Of a DNA stretch of 64,000 bases, positions 28,381 to 36,574 are shown one piece after another. Under the pieces are notes generated by a model. The model was given only the letters and a program-made list of their open reading frames with translations. It was not told the origin of the DNA and did not search any database. Source of the stretch: DASRLE01 sp963825315. Its GTDB lineage: Bacteria > Verrucomicrobiota > Verrucomicrobiia > Limisphaerales > Palsa-1400. Within the stretch, counting starts at the first letter, position 1. Each line of letters opens with the position of its first letter. A program made the translations under genes and the position numbers. Location of the stretch: positions 1,364,001 to 1,428,000 of the forward strand of contig CAWGST010000001.1 in assembly GCA_963825315.1 (NCBI GenBank). The letters run 5' to 3'.

Positions 28381-29798
28381 TTGGAAATCTCGATCGCCCG
28401 CCGTTTATAGAGAAATTCAAACAGGTTGCCTTCGTGCGGCTGGTCCCAGGAGACATTCATGGTGGAAATGGGGCCGATGTTGAGGCGCTCGATCCGGGGC
28501 GACTCCAGCAATTGTTCGATGAACGATTTGTCCCGCGTCAGGACAGTCACGGCCAGCGACGGCCCGATCTGTCCAAGCATCTCCGCCTGCGGCAACGCGA
28601 CGACGCTGGCGTAGGGACACAAGAACTCGCGATTGGCCAGCGGATGCGCGAACGACTCGCACCACACGATCGTCGGCCGCAAATAGACGCCTCCTTCGAA
28701 TTGCACCCGGCGCGGCCCCTGGCGATAGTGGGCGGTGACATCGCGGGCCCCGCCGGTTTGCAGGCCTTCTTCAATGCTGGAATCAATCAACGCGGCCATT
28801 TTCGGATTGGCGAACCCGGCGAGCCGGGCGTGTTCATCCGCCGCCGGCAGCGGAACAATCGGGCCAAGCTTCCGGGCCAGGGCGTCGGCAATTTCTTCGG
28901 CATATTTGGGCACGACAATGGCCGAGGCGTTGATGCAACTGCGGCCGCCATTGTCTGAAATCGCGGAGACCATCAAGTCTATAAATTCCGGCCAGCGCTC
29001 GATTTCGTCCTGGCCGACCAGGATTTTGCTGTAGCCCGGGCCGTGAATTTGAATGGCGGGATTGTTCGCATAAGGGGCGGTCGTGTTCTTGTCGCCGAAC
29101 AGCAGCGAACGGCCGCAGGACCGCAAAATCTCGCCCGCGCCTTCGTGATCGGTCGGATAAAAGCCAAACGCCTCCGCCGGACAACCCGCCGCGATGAAGG
29201 CCTGGATCAAACGATACGGCGTCCAGGGTTCTTCGCGGCCGGGTTTGATGACGACCGGGATCTTCAGCGGAATGGCCGCCAGCCACAGCGAATTGACCGC
29301 CGGTGAATTGCCGGGCAGGACCAGGCCCAGGCTGCTGGCCGCCGGATAAAAGCTCAATCGTCCGGCGAATCCCGTGTCCAGGATGGACAGATCAAGCCCG
29401 CGCGTCAGACCATCCAAAATGGTTTTCATTTGCGTCAGGGCGCCATGGATCTTTGCCATGTTGCGCCGCACCATGACGTGCGGCAAACCGCTGGTGGCCG
29501 AGAGTGTTTCGATGTATTGCACGGCCGATTGCCCCGCCCCCTTGTCGCCGAGGGGCAAAGTGCCGTCGAGAAAAAGCCTGCCCGCCCTGGCGCATATTTC
29601 GATCAGTTCGGCGGCGGTCAATTTTTTCAACGCGGCGCGGGACTGGGCGATGCCGGCCAGGTCCTTGCGCACAATGCCGGCGTTGACCTGGCTGATCGTC
29701 GCCAGCGCCGTCCCGTTGCGATAGTCAAGAACAGTGGATTGATCGAGGCTTTCGTAGGGCCGGCCCCGCCGCAACGCCGGAATGTGAGGAACAGTCAT
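28377..29798 (-). CDS. Aldehyde dehydrogenase family protein
   Basis: A 473-residue NAD(P)-dependent aldehyde dehydrogenase when started at 29798 (MTVPHIPALRRGRPYESL). The frame is open further upstream to 30311, but that part is low complexity and crosses repeats. The catalytic Cys is in NGGRSCINASAIVVP, and the cofactor region is SSLGLVLPGNSPAVNSLWL. The C-terminus (GPISTMNVSWDQPHEGN) deviates from typical acid-forming enzymes, so an acylating variant is possible. It pairs with the downstream iron alcohol dehydrogenase through an ATGA overlap. Confidence 0.83.
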   Translation of the reverse strand: MTVPHIPALRRGRPYESLDQSTVLDYRNGTALATISQVNAGIVRKDLAGIAQSRAALKKLTAAELIEICARAGRLFLDGTLPLGDKGAGQSAVQYIETLSATSGLPHVMVRRNMAKIHGALTQMKTILDGLTRGLDLSILDTGFAGRLSFYPAASSLGLVLPGNSPAVNSLWLAAIPLKIPVVIKPGREEPWTPYRLIQAFIAAGCPAEAFGFYPTDHEGAGEILRSCGRSLLFGDKNTTAPYANNPAIQIHGPGYSKILVGQDEIERWPEFIDLMVSAISDNGGRSCINASAIVVPKYAEEIADALARKLGPIVPLPAADEHARLAGFANPKMAALIDSSIEEGLQTGGARDVTAHYRQGPRRVQFEGGVYLRPTIVWCESFAHPLANREFLCPYASVVALPQAEMLGQIGPSLAVTVLTRDKSFIEQLLESPRIERLNIGPISTMNVSWDQPHEGNLFEFLYKRRAIEISK

Positions 29799-29900
29799 TG
29801 GCAAATAAATTCCTTCCAAGATACTGTGAACACGGCCCAATTCCAGCGTGATTTTCGGCAAGTTTAGCCGCGTATAAAAAGCTTTCAAACTGCAATGTTT

Positions 29901-29950
29901 CAATTTTCTCAAGAAAATCCGCCCCGCAAAAAAACCGTGAAATTTTTCGC
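29901..29950 (-). repeat. Intergenic repeat family, copy 3 (inverted)
   Basis: Read on the minus strand it shows TTTCACGGTTTTTTT, GGGGCGGATT and CTTGAGAAAAT as in the copies at 26.6 and 33.2 kb. It sits about 100 bp upstream of the aldehyde dehydrogenase start and points toward it. With the copy at 33.2 kb it forms an inverted pair around the cassette-like patch. Confidence 0.55.
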
Positions 29951-30078
29951 TTTTTGTTCCATTGAATAGTCGCAACTCGTTGTCAGTAAGTAGCTTACAA
30001 CATTCCAAGCCATAGCAACCCTTGTCGCGCCAAAGCCGCTTCGGCGACGGCGGAAGCCTTTCCCCGGCCTCCCGCAGG

Positions 30079-30158
30079 AAACGCGTGGCGGTGTTTGAAA
30101 ATGGAAAAGCGACCTTCCCGGCCAAACCGCTGCCACTTTGGCTGGTTCCTTTACTCCA
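30079..30158 (+). repeat. 80-bp direct repeat, copy A
   Basis: 77 of 80 bases match 31409-31488. It can be read as coding (VFENGKATFPAKPLPLWLVP followed by a stop), so it may be the relic of a gene end. It precedes the MNT-HEPN pair; a shared short tail ttgcacgatgaYagttg follows both copies. Confidence 0.8.
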
Positions 30159-30346
30159 GCAGAACGGGTAAGCAGCCCATTGTGTAAATGGGTCCCACGC
30201 CATCGAATGGGGGCCTAATAGACTCCTTCGACAGTGTTCTTCTCCATCGCGCCGAAGGTGAAGGTTGACAGTTGCACGATGACAGTTGCGGCGGCTGTTT
30301 TGACTTCTCAAAGAAGGCGGCTCATGCTAAAGTGAAAACCGTGCAG

Positions 30347-30661
30347 ATGATCCCGTCAGGTTTGCTGGACAAAGCAGTGGAACGGCTGAAGGTTGAGTTT
30401 CAGCCCGATGCGATTTATTTGTTCGGCTCGCACGCCTGGGGCACGCCCACGGAAGACAGCGATGTGGACTTGATGGTCATTGTGCCTTCCAGCGACGAAC
30501 GCCCCATCCGCCGGATGCAACGCGCTCAACGATGTCTGCGCGGCATCGGCTTCGCCAAAGATGTGCTGGTCAACACCCGGTCTGAATTTGACCGCTACCG
30601 GCATCTGAACGCCTCCCTCTCGCATAGAATTTCTGAACAGGGGCGAAAACTCTATGGATAA
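30347..30661 (+). CDS. MNT-type nucleotidyltransferase (antitoxin of MNT-HEPN pair)
   Basis: About 104 residues from the ATG at 30347 (MIPSGLLDKAVERLK). It has the minimal nucleotidyltransferase signature GSHAWGTPTEDSDVDLMV, with the two catalytic Asp residues. Such proteins neutralise the partner HEPN ribonuclease, in studied cases by AMP transfer. The HEPN gene overlaps its last 8 bp, so the two form a classic operon. Confidence 0.85.
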   Translation: MIPSGLLDKAVERLKVEFQPDAIYLFGSHAWGTPTEDSDVDLMVIVPSSDERPIRRMQRAQRCLRGIGFAKDVLVNTRSEFDRYRHLNASLSHRISEQGRKLYG

Positions 30662-31067
30662 GCCGGCGGTTGAACTGTCCCGCGCCTGGCTGCTCAAGGC
30701 GCACAGCGACCTGCACACCGCCCGCCAAATCGGCGGCTTGCCGGATGGACATCTCGACGCGGGCATTTACCACTGCCAGCAGGCCGCCGAAAAGAGCCTG
30801 AAAGGGTATCTGATCTTTCACGGCAGCCCGTTCGAGAAAGTCCACGACCTTGGCAAAATCATCGAGCAGGCCATTCGGATCAACCCCTCATTCCGGCAGC
30901 ACGAGGATGCTGCTGATGCTCTCACACCTTATTCCGTGGCTTACCGCTATCCTGACGAACAAGGTTTTCTTGAGCCGTCCCGCGAAGAATTTGATGAAGC
31001 TTTGCAGCACGCCCAAGCCATTTACGATTTCGTGTTAAACCTGCTCCCGGAGGAAATGCGTCCGTGA
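30654..31067 (+). CDS. HEPN domain protein (toxin of MNT-HEPN pair)
   Basis: A 137-residue all-helical HEPN protein. The N-terminal helix (AWLLKAHSDLHTARQIGG) and the second helix (YHCQQAAEKSLKGYLIFHG) are typical of HEPN partners of MNT proteins. A strict R-X4-H ribonuclease motif is not obvious, so RNase activity is uncertain. The last codons (LLPEEMRP) lie in the 42-bp repeat that recurs at 32573, so the native C-terminus may have been replaced by repeat sequence. Confidence 0.8.
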   Translation: MDKPAVELSRAWLLKAHSDLHTARQIGGLPDGHLDAGIYHCQQAAEKSLKGYLIFHGSPFEKVHDLGKIIEQAIRINPSFRQHEDAADALTPYSVAYRYPDEQGFLEPSREEFDEALQHAQAIYDFVLNLLPEEMRP

Positions 31068-31082
31068 AGCTGGCGCAGGGCG
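31041..31082 (+). repeat. 42-bp direct repeat, copy A
   Basis: 40 of 42 bases match 32573-32614. It contains the HEPN stop codon and the string cgtccgtgaagctggcgcag. The rest of the 480-bp spacer up to the rhomboid gene holds the second 80-bp repeat and a promoter-like site, and otherwise no gene. Confidence 0.75.
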
Positions 31083-31408
31083 ACTCGCCTAACGGCTTAA
31101 GAATAACGCAAAGGGCGTAAGACACAGCGCGGCAAGCCGCAACCAAAGCGCTGAGCCTGAATTGAAAATTTGTCATTGAGAATTTCTCATTTGTCATTCG
31201 GAAAGACGGTTCGGAAAATTTTGCCAAAAATGCGCGATTCTCAGGAATAGCACTGCGAAGACGCAAAGGGATTGCAGTGTTTGGTCCCGGACCGGCACTT
31301 CATCATGCTATTTCTTTGCGGCTTTGCGCCTTATGCCTTTAGCGTTTCGTCTTCTTTCCGCATTTGTTGGCGGACATCTTCGATAACGAAGATTTGAATC
31401 ATCCCTTC

Positions 31409-31488
31409 AAACGCGTGGCGGTGTTTGAAAATGGAAAAGCGACCTTCCTGGCCAAACCGCCGCCACTTTGGTTGGTTCCTTTACTCCA
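31409..31488 (+). repeat. 80-bp direct repeat, copy B
   Basis: A partner of 30079-30158 with three C/T differences. It lies 61 bp upstream of the rhomboid gene and is followed directly by the promoter-like TTGACA. Confidence 0.8.
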
Positions 31489-31503
31489 TTTGCACGATGA
31501 TAG

Positions 31504-31531
31504 TTGACAGGAGACGGCGGGCAGTTATTGT
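31504..31531 (+). promoter_or_regulatory. Sigma-70-like promoter of the rhomboid gene
   Basis: TTGACA (31504-31509), a 16-bp spacer and TATTGT (31526-31531), about 18 bp before the ATG. It arises at the downstream edge of the 80-bp repeat. Confidence 0.4.
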
Positions 31532-31549
31532 CGCGTTCGGACAGCCTGT

Positions 31550-32500
31550 ATGTTTATCATTTTACCAGTCGGGGTGGATTACAGCGCGCGGCGTTATCCC
31601 GTCGTTACCTTCACCCTGATGGGCCTTTGCACCGCGGTTTATCTTGTCACTTTGGGGCTTGCTTCGGAATACGGCAAGGCTGCCTATGCGTGGTCGTTCC
31701 TGCATCTTTGGCTGATTCCGGAGAAATCTTTGTGGTGGACTTATCTGACTTCCATGTTCGTCCACGGCGGATTCTTCCACCTGCTGGGCAACATGATTTA
31801 TCTCTTCCTGTTCGGAGCATGCGTCGAGGACATTATTGGACGGGCGCGTTTTACCGTGTTTTATGTCGTATGCGGATTGGTGGCGGAATTTGTTTACATT
31901 GGCATGACCCCGGCTCATTTCGCCTCGGCGATTCCCATGGGCGGCGCGTCAGGCGCGATTTCCGGTTGCATTGGGGGCTTTATGTTGCTGCTGCTGCGGA
32001 CGCACGTCGAATTTAAATGGTTTTTTTTCTTCTTCTTCCGGGCTGCGAGCGGCGAGTTCACATTGCCAGCGTGGCTCGTCGTATCGGCATGGTTTTTGAA
32101 GGATTTGGCGCTCGCCATTCTCGCCGCAGTCAACCACACGAACGGGGGAGGCGTGGCTTTCGGCGCGCATGTCGGCGGCACCTTGTGCGGCCTTGGGTTG
32201 ATCTCCCTGGAAAAGCTTCGGAGCAAGGGAAGCCGCTCTTCGGGCAAAGGATCGCCCAAACGGCTGGCACCCCGGTCTGCTGTTGCCGTCCGCGTCCTGG
32301 CGTCCGGCGCATCCGCACCAGCCGAGCCACAGGACATTTATCTTTACATGGATGGCACGCAAATCGGGCCGTTCAGGCTCAGCCAGATTCGCGGCATGTT
32401 TGCCCTTGGCTCAATATCGGAGGGGACACTGTATTGGAAGGATGGCATGGAGGACTGGCGCGCCGTGGAGGAACTGCACGAAGCCAGGACGCCGATATAA
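31550..32500 (+). CDS. Rhomboid-family intramembrane protease with C-terminal GYF_2 domain
   Basis: A 316-residue protein. Six to seven membrane segments form a rhomboid core: HGGFFHLLGNMIYLFLFG, the catalytic Ser of GGASGAISG near residue 133, and His in GAHVGGTLCGLGL near residue 206. An unusually Phe-rich loop (WFFFFFF) lies between. Residues of about 265-313 form a GYF_2 domain (GPFRLSQIRGMFALGSI, LYWKDGMEDW), a peptide-binding module common in Verrucomicrobia and Planctomycetes membrane proteins. It lies between copies of two repeat families, so it may be a mobile cassette. Confidence 0.88.
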   Translation: MFIILPVGVDYSARRYPVVTFTLMGLCTAVYLVTLGLASEYGKAAYAWSFLHLWLIPEKSLWWTYLTSMFVHGGFFHLLGNMIYLFLFGACVEDIIGRARFTVFYVVCGLVAEFVYIGMTPAHFASAIPMGGASGAISGCIGGFMLLLLRTHVEFKWFFFFFFRAASGEFTLPAWLVVSAWFLKDLALAILAAVNHTNGGGVAFGAHVGGTLCGLGLISLEKLRSKGSRSSGKGSPKRLAPRSAVAVRVLASGASAPAEPQDIYLYMDGTQIGPFRLSQIRGMFALGSISEGTLYWKDGMEDWRAVEELHEARTPI

Positions 32501-32572
32501 ACGGGCCTCAGCCACCCAAACCTTGCGGATGTTTCGGAGTCGTGGCGAGGTCTGAAGGTCCTCTCAGGGAAC

Positions 32573-32614
32573 CTGCTCCCGGCGGAAACGCGTCCGTGAA
32601 GCTGGCGCAGGGCG
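32573..32614 (+). repeat. 42-bp direct repeat, copy B
   Basis: A partner of 31041-31082. It sits between the rhomboid gene and the antitoxin remnant and runs almost into the latter. Confidence 0.75.
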
Positions 32615-32684
32615 TCTGGCCTGCGCTTTTTCGGCGACGCGCCGAAAACATTTCAATGAAGGCAAGAGCATCCTGGACAAGGTT

Positions 32685-32879
32685 GTGCAGGGTGGAGAGG
32701 TTGTGGAAGTCCAGCGCCACGGCAGGACGGTTGCGGTCATTCATCCGAAAGTGGGCGCCACACGCTCCGAGATGTTACGACTGCTGCACGGGCGCGGCTT
32801 CAGTGAGGGGGATTCCAGACAGTTGAAGGCCGCGATGGATGCTGCTTCGGAGGTCATTGGTTATGCCGGTTGCGATTGA
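32685..32879 (+). pseudogene. Phd/YefM-like antitoxin, N-terminus lost
   Basis: The frame reads KHFNEGKSILDKVVQGGEV then VEVQRHGRTVAVIHPKVG, like the DNA-binding half of Phd/YefM or VapB antitoxins. The usual N-terminal beta strand and start are missing; upstream the frame fades into the 42-bp repeat. A GTG at 32685 could still start a shortened protein of 64 residues. Its stop overlaps the VapC start by 17 bp. Confidence 0.55.
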
Positions 32880-32997
32880 TACCAGCGTCCTGATCTCCGC
32901 CGAGAAGGAGGGGGACTTTGACAAACTGCTGCCTGAAAGCACTTCCGACAGATTGAAGGAGCGGATTCAGCTATTGCAACCTTCCGCGTCCGCCTAA
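32863..32997 (+). pseudogene. VapC (PIN-domain) toxin remnant
   Basis: 44 codons starting MPVAIDTSVLISAEKEGDFD, the first strand and helix of a PIN domain with the first metal-binding Asp. It then jumps to a C-terminal-like helix (DRLKERIQLLQPSASA). The catalytic middle is deleted, so no ribonuclease can be made. Confidence 0.55.
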
Positions 32998-33148
32998 AGG
33001 TCCAGCTTTTGCGGCTCGGCTTCCGGGGTGTTTTCAGAGCTTTGAGGTCCGGCCTCTCACCTGCCCCCGCATGTTTTCAGCTTTGTTTGTAAATACTACT
33101 TTCAGCGTTGTTTTGTAACTACCCTGCTGAAAACATGTTATGATTATT

Positions 33149-33215
33149 CAAAATGTCGAAAATTTCACAGTTTGTTGACAGGGCGGATTTCTCTTGAGAA
33201 AATTAACCCCGAAAG
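33149..33215 (+). repeat. Intergenic repeat family, copy 2
   Basis: Shares the CTTGAGAAAAT and ACCCCGAAAGC core with 26563-26629. It is followed at about 33258-33290 by a self-complementary string of aattgtc/gacaatt units. The 300-bp spacer between the VapC remnant and ccsA contains nothing else recognisable. Confidence 0.55.
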
Positions 33216-33299
33216 CACTCGGGGTTCGGGGCTGCGTGCAAACTGCAAGCTTCATAATTGTCAATTGACAATTGTCAATTGTAAATTTGCAATCCTCCC

Positions 33300-35210
33300 C
33301 TACGCGGCCGCCGCCGGAGGGGCCTCCAGGCGCGGCGCCGGGCAGGCGGGGGGAAGCATTCCTTTGAAACTGGCCCAATAGCGCGGCGGCAACAGGGCCA
33401 GGACAATGAGCACGACCTGGCTGGCGTCGAAGGCCATCAGCCACGGGAACGCCTTGTCCATCCATCCATAGGAGTGCAAACCGATGCCCAGCATGTTGAC
33501 GCCGAACCATGAGAAACTGGTCACGATGTTGCCAAAAACGGCCATGGCCATCAGACCCCGTTCTTTAATCATTCCACCCCAGCGCGCGTGCAGGATGGCG
33601 GCATTCCACAAAACGATGAGCAACGCGCCGTTCTCCTTGGGGTCCCAGCCCCAGAAACGGCCCCAGGATTGATCGGCCCAAATCCCGCCCAGGATCGTGC
33701 CGACAAAACTGAAGAGCGTCGCGAAGCAGACAATGCCATAGACCATCCGCCCCAGCGCCTGCGCCGTCCCGGCCGTCAGCGTCCGGGTAAAGAAGCCGCG
33801 CACGATGTAAATAACGGCCAGCAACCCCGCCACAAACATGGAGGCATAACCGGCCGTCACCACCACAACGTGGGTGGAGAGCCACAAGTTGGTGTCCAGC
33901 ACCGCTTGCAACATTTCCATGGTGTCGCCGTTGAGCGCGAGGTGATGGGCGATGATCAGGGTGACGAACCCGATGAATCCCGCCACGACCAGGCCGATGG
34001 CGCCTTTGTAAATTCGTTCCAGGATGATGCCCAGCAGGCAGGCGCCCCAGCCGATGAAAATGGCCGAGGAATACAAATTGGTCACCGGCGGACGCCCCTC
34101 CAAATACATGCGAAAGACCAGCCCGATGGTATGAATGACAAAAGCCAGGACGAGCAAGGCGAACCCGCTGCGCCGGACCCATTCCGACCAGTTGATCCAG
34201 AAAGCGCAGCCCAGCAGAAGGGCCGCGACATAAATGACCATGCTTTTATAGAACGGTTCGATCTGGTTGAAGAAAAATTCCTGACTGCCCTTCTGCAATG
34301 CCGGATAAAGATCGTTCTCCTGCAGCCAGACCCGGTAACCCGCCACAGCTTGGTTGAATTCCCTGGGTTGGTTGCTTTTATAGGCGGTGGCCATGGCCGC
34401 GTAAGATGTGGCGGCGGGGCTTATTTGACCGGAACGCAACGCTTCCAGCAAGTGGGCGCCGATGTTGGACCAGGCCGCGCGGGGTTGGCCGGATGACGGC
34501 GGAATAATCAGGGGGTCGGCAAATCTGGCCACTTCTGAATAACGCTCGAAAGACACGGCAATGCGGTTTAAATCCTCCGGGTTGGCCTCTTTGCCCTCCT
34601 TGCTCTGCTCCAAAGCCAGTTTTCCCGGAGCGATGGAGGCCTGATACATTTGCAGTTCTTGCGCGAAATCGCGCGCGCCTTCCGGTTCGAGGCTGTTTTT
34701 GAGGCGGTTGTAGAGGACCAGGCTGTTGACCAGGTGGATCAAGTCCCTTTGGAAGGGGGTGCGCGACTTGACCGCATCCTCCTTGTCCTTCTCGGCATTC
34801 AAAAGGGTTTGCGCCTGGTCTTGCAGCTTTTCAATCTGGTTGGTCATGTCGTTGAAGGCGTAATATTCCAAGCCCGCGTTTTGCGTCCCGAACGATCCCT
34901 CCAAGTCAGGATGTTGCACGCGGAAAACTTTCAAGTTATCGGCCACTTGCGGCCGGGTCATCGTGTCCAGCAGCCATTCCGTCGCTGAAAGGGGCGGGGC
35001 ATTGGAGACGCGGACGATGGACCTGCCGCTCATGCTCAACAAGGCATTGCGCGCGACGGAATCCAAAGGCTGAATGCGGCCATCCAGCAAAACGGGCAGT
35101 CTGCCGAAGCCGGCAATGTCAAAACCATTTTTCAGTTTCGGCGCCTCGATTCCCGAGAGGAACCAGGCCGCGAAAACGGCCGCAAGAATCCAGGGCAGCC
35201 ACTTCTTCAT
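33300..35210 (-). CDS. ccsA: Cytochrome c biogenesis protein CcsA (System II), with large periplasmic N-terminus
   Basis: A 636-residue protein. One N-terminal membrane segment and a periplasmic region of about 290 residues (LPVLLDGRIQPLDSVARNAL; helical YNRLKNSLEPEGARDFAQEL) precede the CcsA core of about eight membrane helices. The heme-handling WWD motif reads WGRFWGWDPKENGALLIVL; external His residues occur in AHHLALNGDTMEM and THVVVVTAGYAS. It works with ResB in heme delivery to apocytochromes c. The start overlaps the stop of a 25-codon ORF by ATGA, so it is translationally coupled. Confidence 0.92.
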   Translation of the reverse strand: MKKWLPWILAAVFAAWFLSGIEAPKLKNGFDIAGFGRLPVLLDGRIQPLDSVARNALLSMSGRSIVRVSNAPPLSATEWLLDTMTRPQVADNLKVFRVQHPDLEGSFGTQNAGLEYYAFNDMTNQIEKLQDQAQTLLNAEKDKEDAVKSRTPFQRDLIHLVNSLVLYNRLKNSLEPEGARDFAQELQMYQASIAPGKLALEQSKEGKEANPEDLNRIAVSFERYSEVARFADPLIIPPSSGQPRAAWSNIGAHLLEALRSGQISPAATSYAAMATAYKSNQPREFNQAVAGYRVWLQENDLYPALQKGSQEFFFNQIEPFYKSMVIYVAALLLGCAFWINWSEWVRRSGFALLVLAFVIHTIGLVFRMYLEGRPPVTNLYSSAIFIGWGACLLGIILERIYKGAIGLVVAGFIGFVTLIIAHHLALNGDTMEMLQAVLDTNLWLSTHVVVVTAGYASMFVAGLLAVIYIVRGFFTRTLTAGTAQALGRMVYGIVCFATLFSFVGTILGGIWADQSWGRFWGWDPKENGALLIVLWNAAILHARWGGMIKERGLMAMAVFGNIVTSFSWFGVNMLGIGLHSYGWMDKAFPWLMAFDASQVVLIVLALLPPRYWASFKGMLPPACPAPRLEAPPAAAA

Positions 35211-35284
35211 AAAGGACTCCTTTTGGCGTTGGGCGTGACCGGGGGATTAGGATTAAGATTAGGATTAGGAGTGGGATTCTTCAT
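35207..35284 (-). CDS. 25-residue ORF between resB and ccsA
   Basis: MKNPTPNPNLNPNPPVTP then NAKRSPL, a Pro/Asn repeat peptide. Its start overlaps the resB stop (ATGA) and its stop overlaps the ccsA start (ATGA). Both junctions share AAAGGRAGTCCTYTATGAAG, so the ORF looks like a duplicated junction filled with GATTAG-type repeat. It may only relay ribosomes from resB to ccsA. Confidence 0.5.
   Translation of the reverse strand: MKNPTPNPNLNPNPPVTPNAKRSPL
35244..35268. repeat. 25-bp repeat identical to 6433-6457
   Basis: GATTAG-rich string inside the 25-codon ORF, an exact match to the right arm of the inverted repeat beside the IS1634-like element at 6.4 kb. Confidence 0.75.
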
Positions 35285-36573
35285 AGAGGACTCCCTTTGC
35301 CGTTGGCCGCAACCGGCGTCAGGACGGGGGCCAATGGGGTTCGTTTGGGCGGCGTGGGTTGGAGTGGCCGGGCGCGTTTCCGGGCGAAGCCGATCAAGTG
35401 CATGAGAAATTGGGTGATCAATCCGAGCGCCACCAGGCTGCAAGCCACGTAGGGCGTGATGGAAGCGGGATTGCGCACCACTTGCAAAATCGTGCCGCGA
35501 TCGCCCGGCTCGAAGCCGGCCTGGTAAAATGTTTCGCCGCGGTAGCGGAGGGGGCTGTTCATGTAAATCAATATGTCGCGGTCTTCGCCCGTTGCGGGAT
35601 CGTTCAAATGGATTTTGCTCGAGTAATTTTTTGGAATATCCGTGCCGGGATACAAATCATGATTAAAGGCGAGCAACGTCACATTGTAGGGCTTGTAATA
35701 CCGCACCGGGCGCAGCGCCATCTGCCAGGCGCGTCCGCCAAAGGTGAAACTCTGCGGTTGGGTGAGGGAGGTATTCCCCAAGACGCCGCCCAGGCTGTCC
35801 TGCAATCTCTCGAACTCCGGCCAGCGCGTCATCCAGGTGGAAACCGTCCAATCTCCCACCGGCCCTTTGTCGGAAACGACTTGGATCAAAGCCGCCGGGT
35901 TGTCTTCGGAGTCCATTCCAGTGGTGAGCGGAGCGGAACTGAAAAGCAATTGCCGGCCGATTCCTTCGCTGGCTTTCATTTTTTCGCCTTCGCCGGACAT
36001 GGGGCCTGCCGGCAATGAATTGGGCAGATATTTTTCCACGCGCAAGGCGAAGGGCAAATCAGGCGCGCGAATCTCCCCGCCTTTGGCCAGCCGCGATTCG
36101 GCAATGGCGACGACTTTGTCTTTGTCCGGGTCCGTGACATCAATGACCGCCAGTTCATTGCGACGGGGGGCTTCGGAATAATTCTTTGTTCCGCCCACCT
36201 CGATGCGCATGGTGCTTTCCACCTGGAAAAGCTCGGTCATAAACTGGCCAACGAGCAGGAAAATCAGCCCGCTATGAACGAGGATGATGCCGTATTGCCT
36301 CGGCTTGAATCTAAAGCGTTTGCCATGGGCCGCCAGGAGATTGGCCAGCAAAATCAAGCCAATGAGCCAGCCGCCCGGGAAGACGGGAATATTCCAGCGG
36401 CCGCCCCCGGGCGTCCAATAAACGAAAAAACTGCGGAAGAACTTCGCTTGCGCCGCGTACAGCCCCAAATCAACCTGGGCCAGCGTGCCAACGAAGACGA
36501 GAATCAACGCCGCGATCAGACACGCCACAGTCAAACGCAACGAGGTAAGGATGCTGATAATGCGGCGCGCCAT
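35281..36573 (-). CDS. resB: ResB-like cytochrome c biogenesis protein
   Basis: A 430-residue protein. Three membrane segments lie near the N-terminus (TVACLIAALILVFVGTL; GWLIGLILLANLLAA; YGIILVHSGLIFLLVG), followed by a periplasmic domain containing the ResB signature (NSPLRYRGETFYQAGF). A last membrane helix is VACSLVALGLITQFLM. Partner of CcsA in System II maturation. The start lies 1 bp after the stop of the secreted two-domain protein, and the end overlaps the next ORF, so this is one operon. Confidence 0.9.
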   Translation of the reverse strand: MARRIISILTSLRLTVACLIAALILVFVGTLAQVDLGLYAAQAKFFRSFFVYWTPGGGRWNIPVFPGGWLIGLILLANLLAAHGKRFRFKPRQYGIILVHSGLIFLLVGQFMTELFQVESTMRIEVGGTKNYSEAPRRNELAVIDVTDPDKDKVVAIAESRLAKGGEIRAPDLPFALRVEKYLPNSLPAGPMSGEGEKMKASEGIGRQLLFSSAPLTTGMDSEDNPAALIQVVSDKGPVGDWTVSTWMTRWPEFERLQDSLGGVLGNTSLTQPQSFTFGGRAWQMALRPVRYYKPYNVTLLAFNHDLYPGTDIPKNYSSKIHLNDPATGEDRDILIYMNSPLRYRGETFYQAGFEPGDRGTILQVVRNPASITPYVACSLVALGLITQFLMHLIGFARKRARPLQPTPPKRTPLAPVLTPVAANGKGSPL

Positions 36574-36574
36574 G

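Noticed and set aside
27208..28958. Open plus-strand frames across the dehydrogenase pair
   Set aside because: They are shadows of two well-conserved minus-strand enzymes in GC-rich sequence.
29799..30311. N-terminal extension of the aldehyde dehydrogenase
   Set aside because: The open frame upstream of 29798 crosses two repeats and shows no similarity to the family; the enzyme starts normally at 29798.
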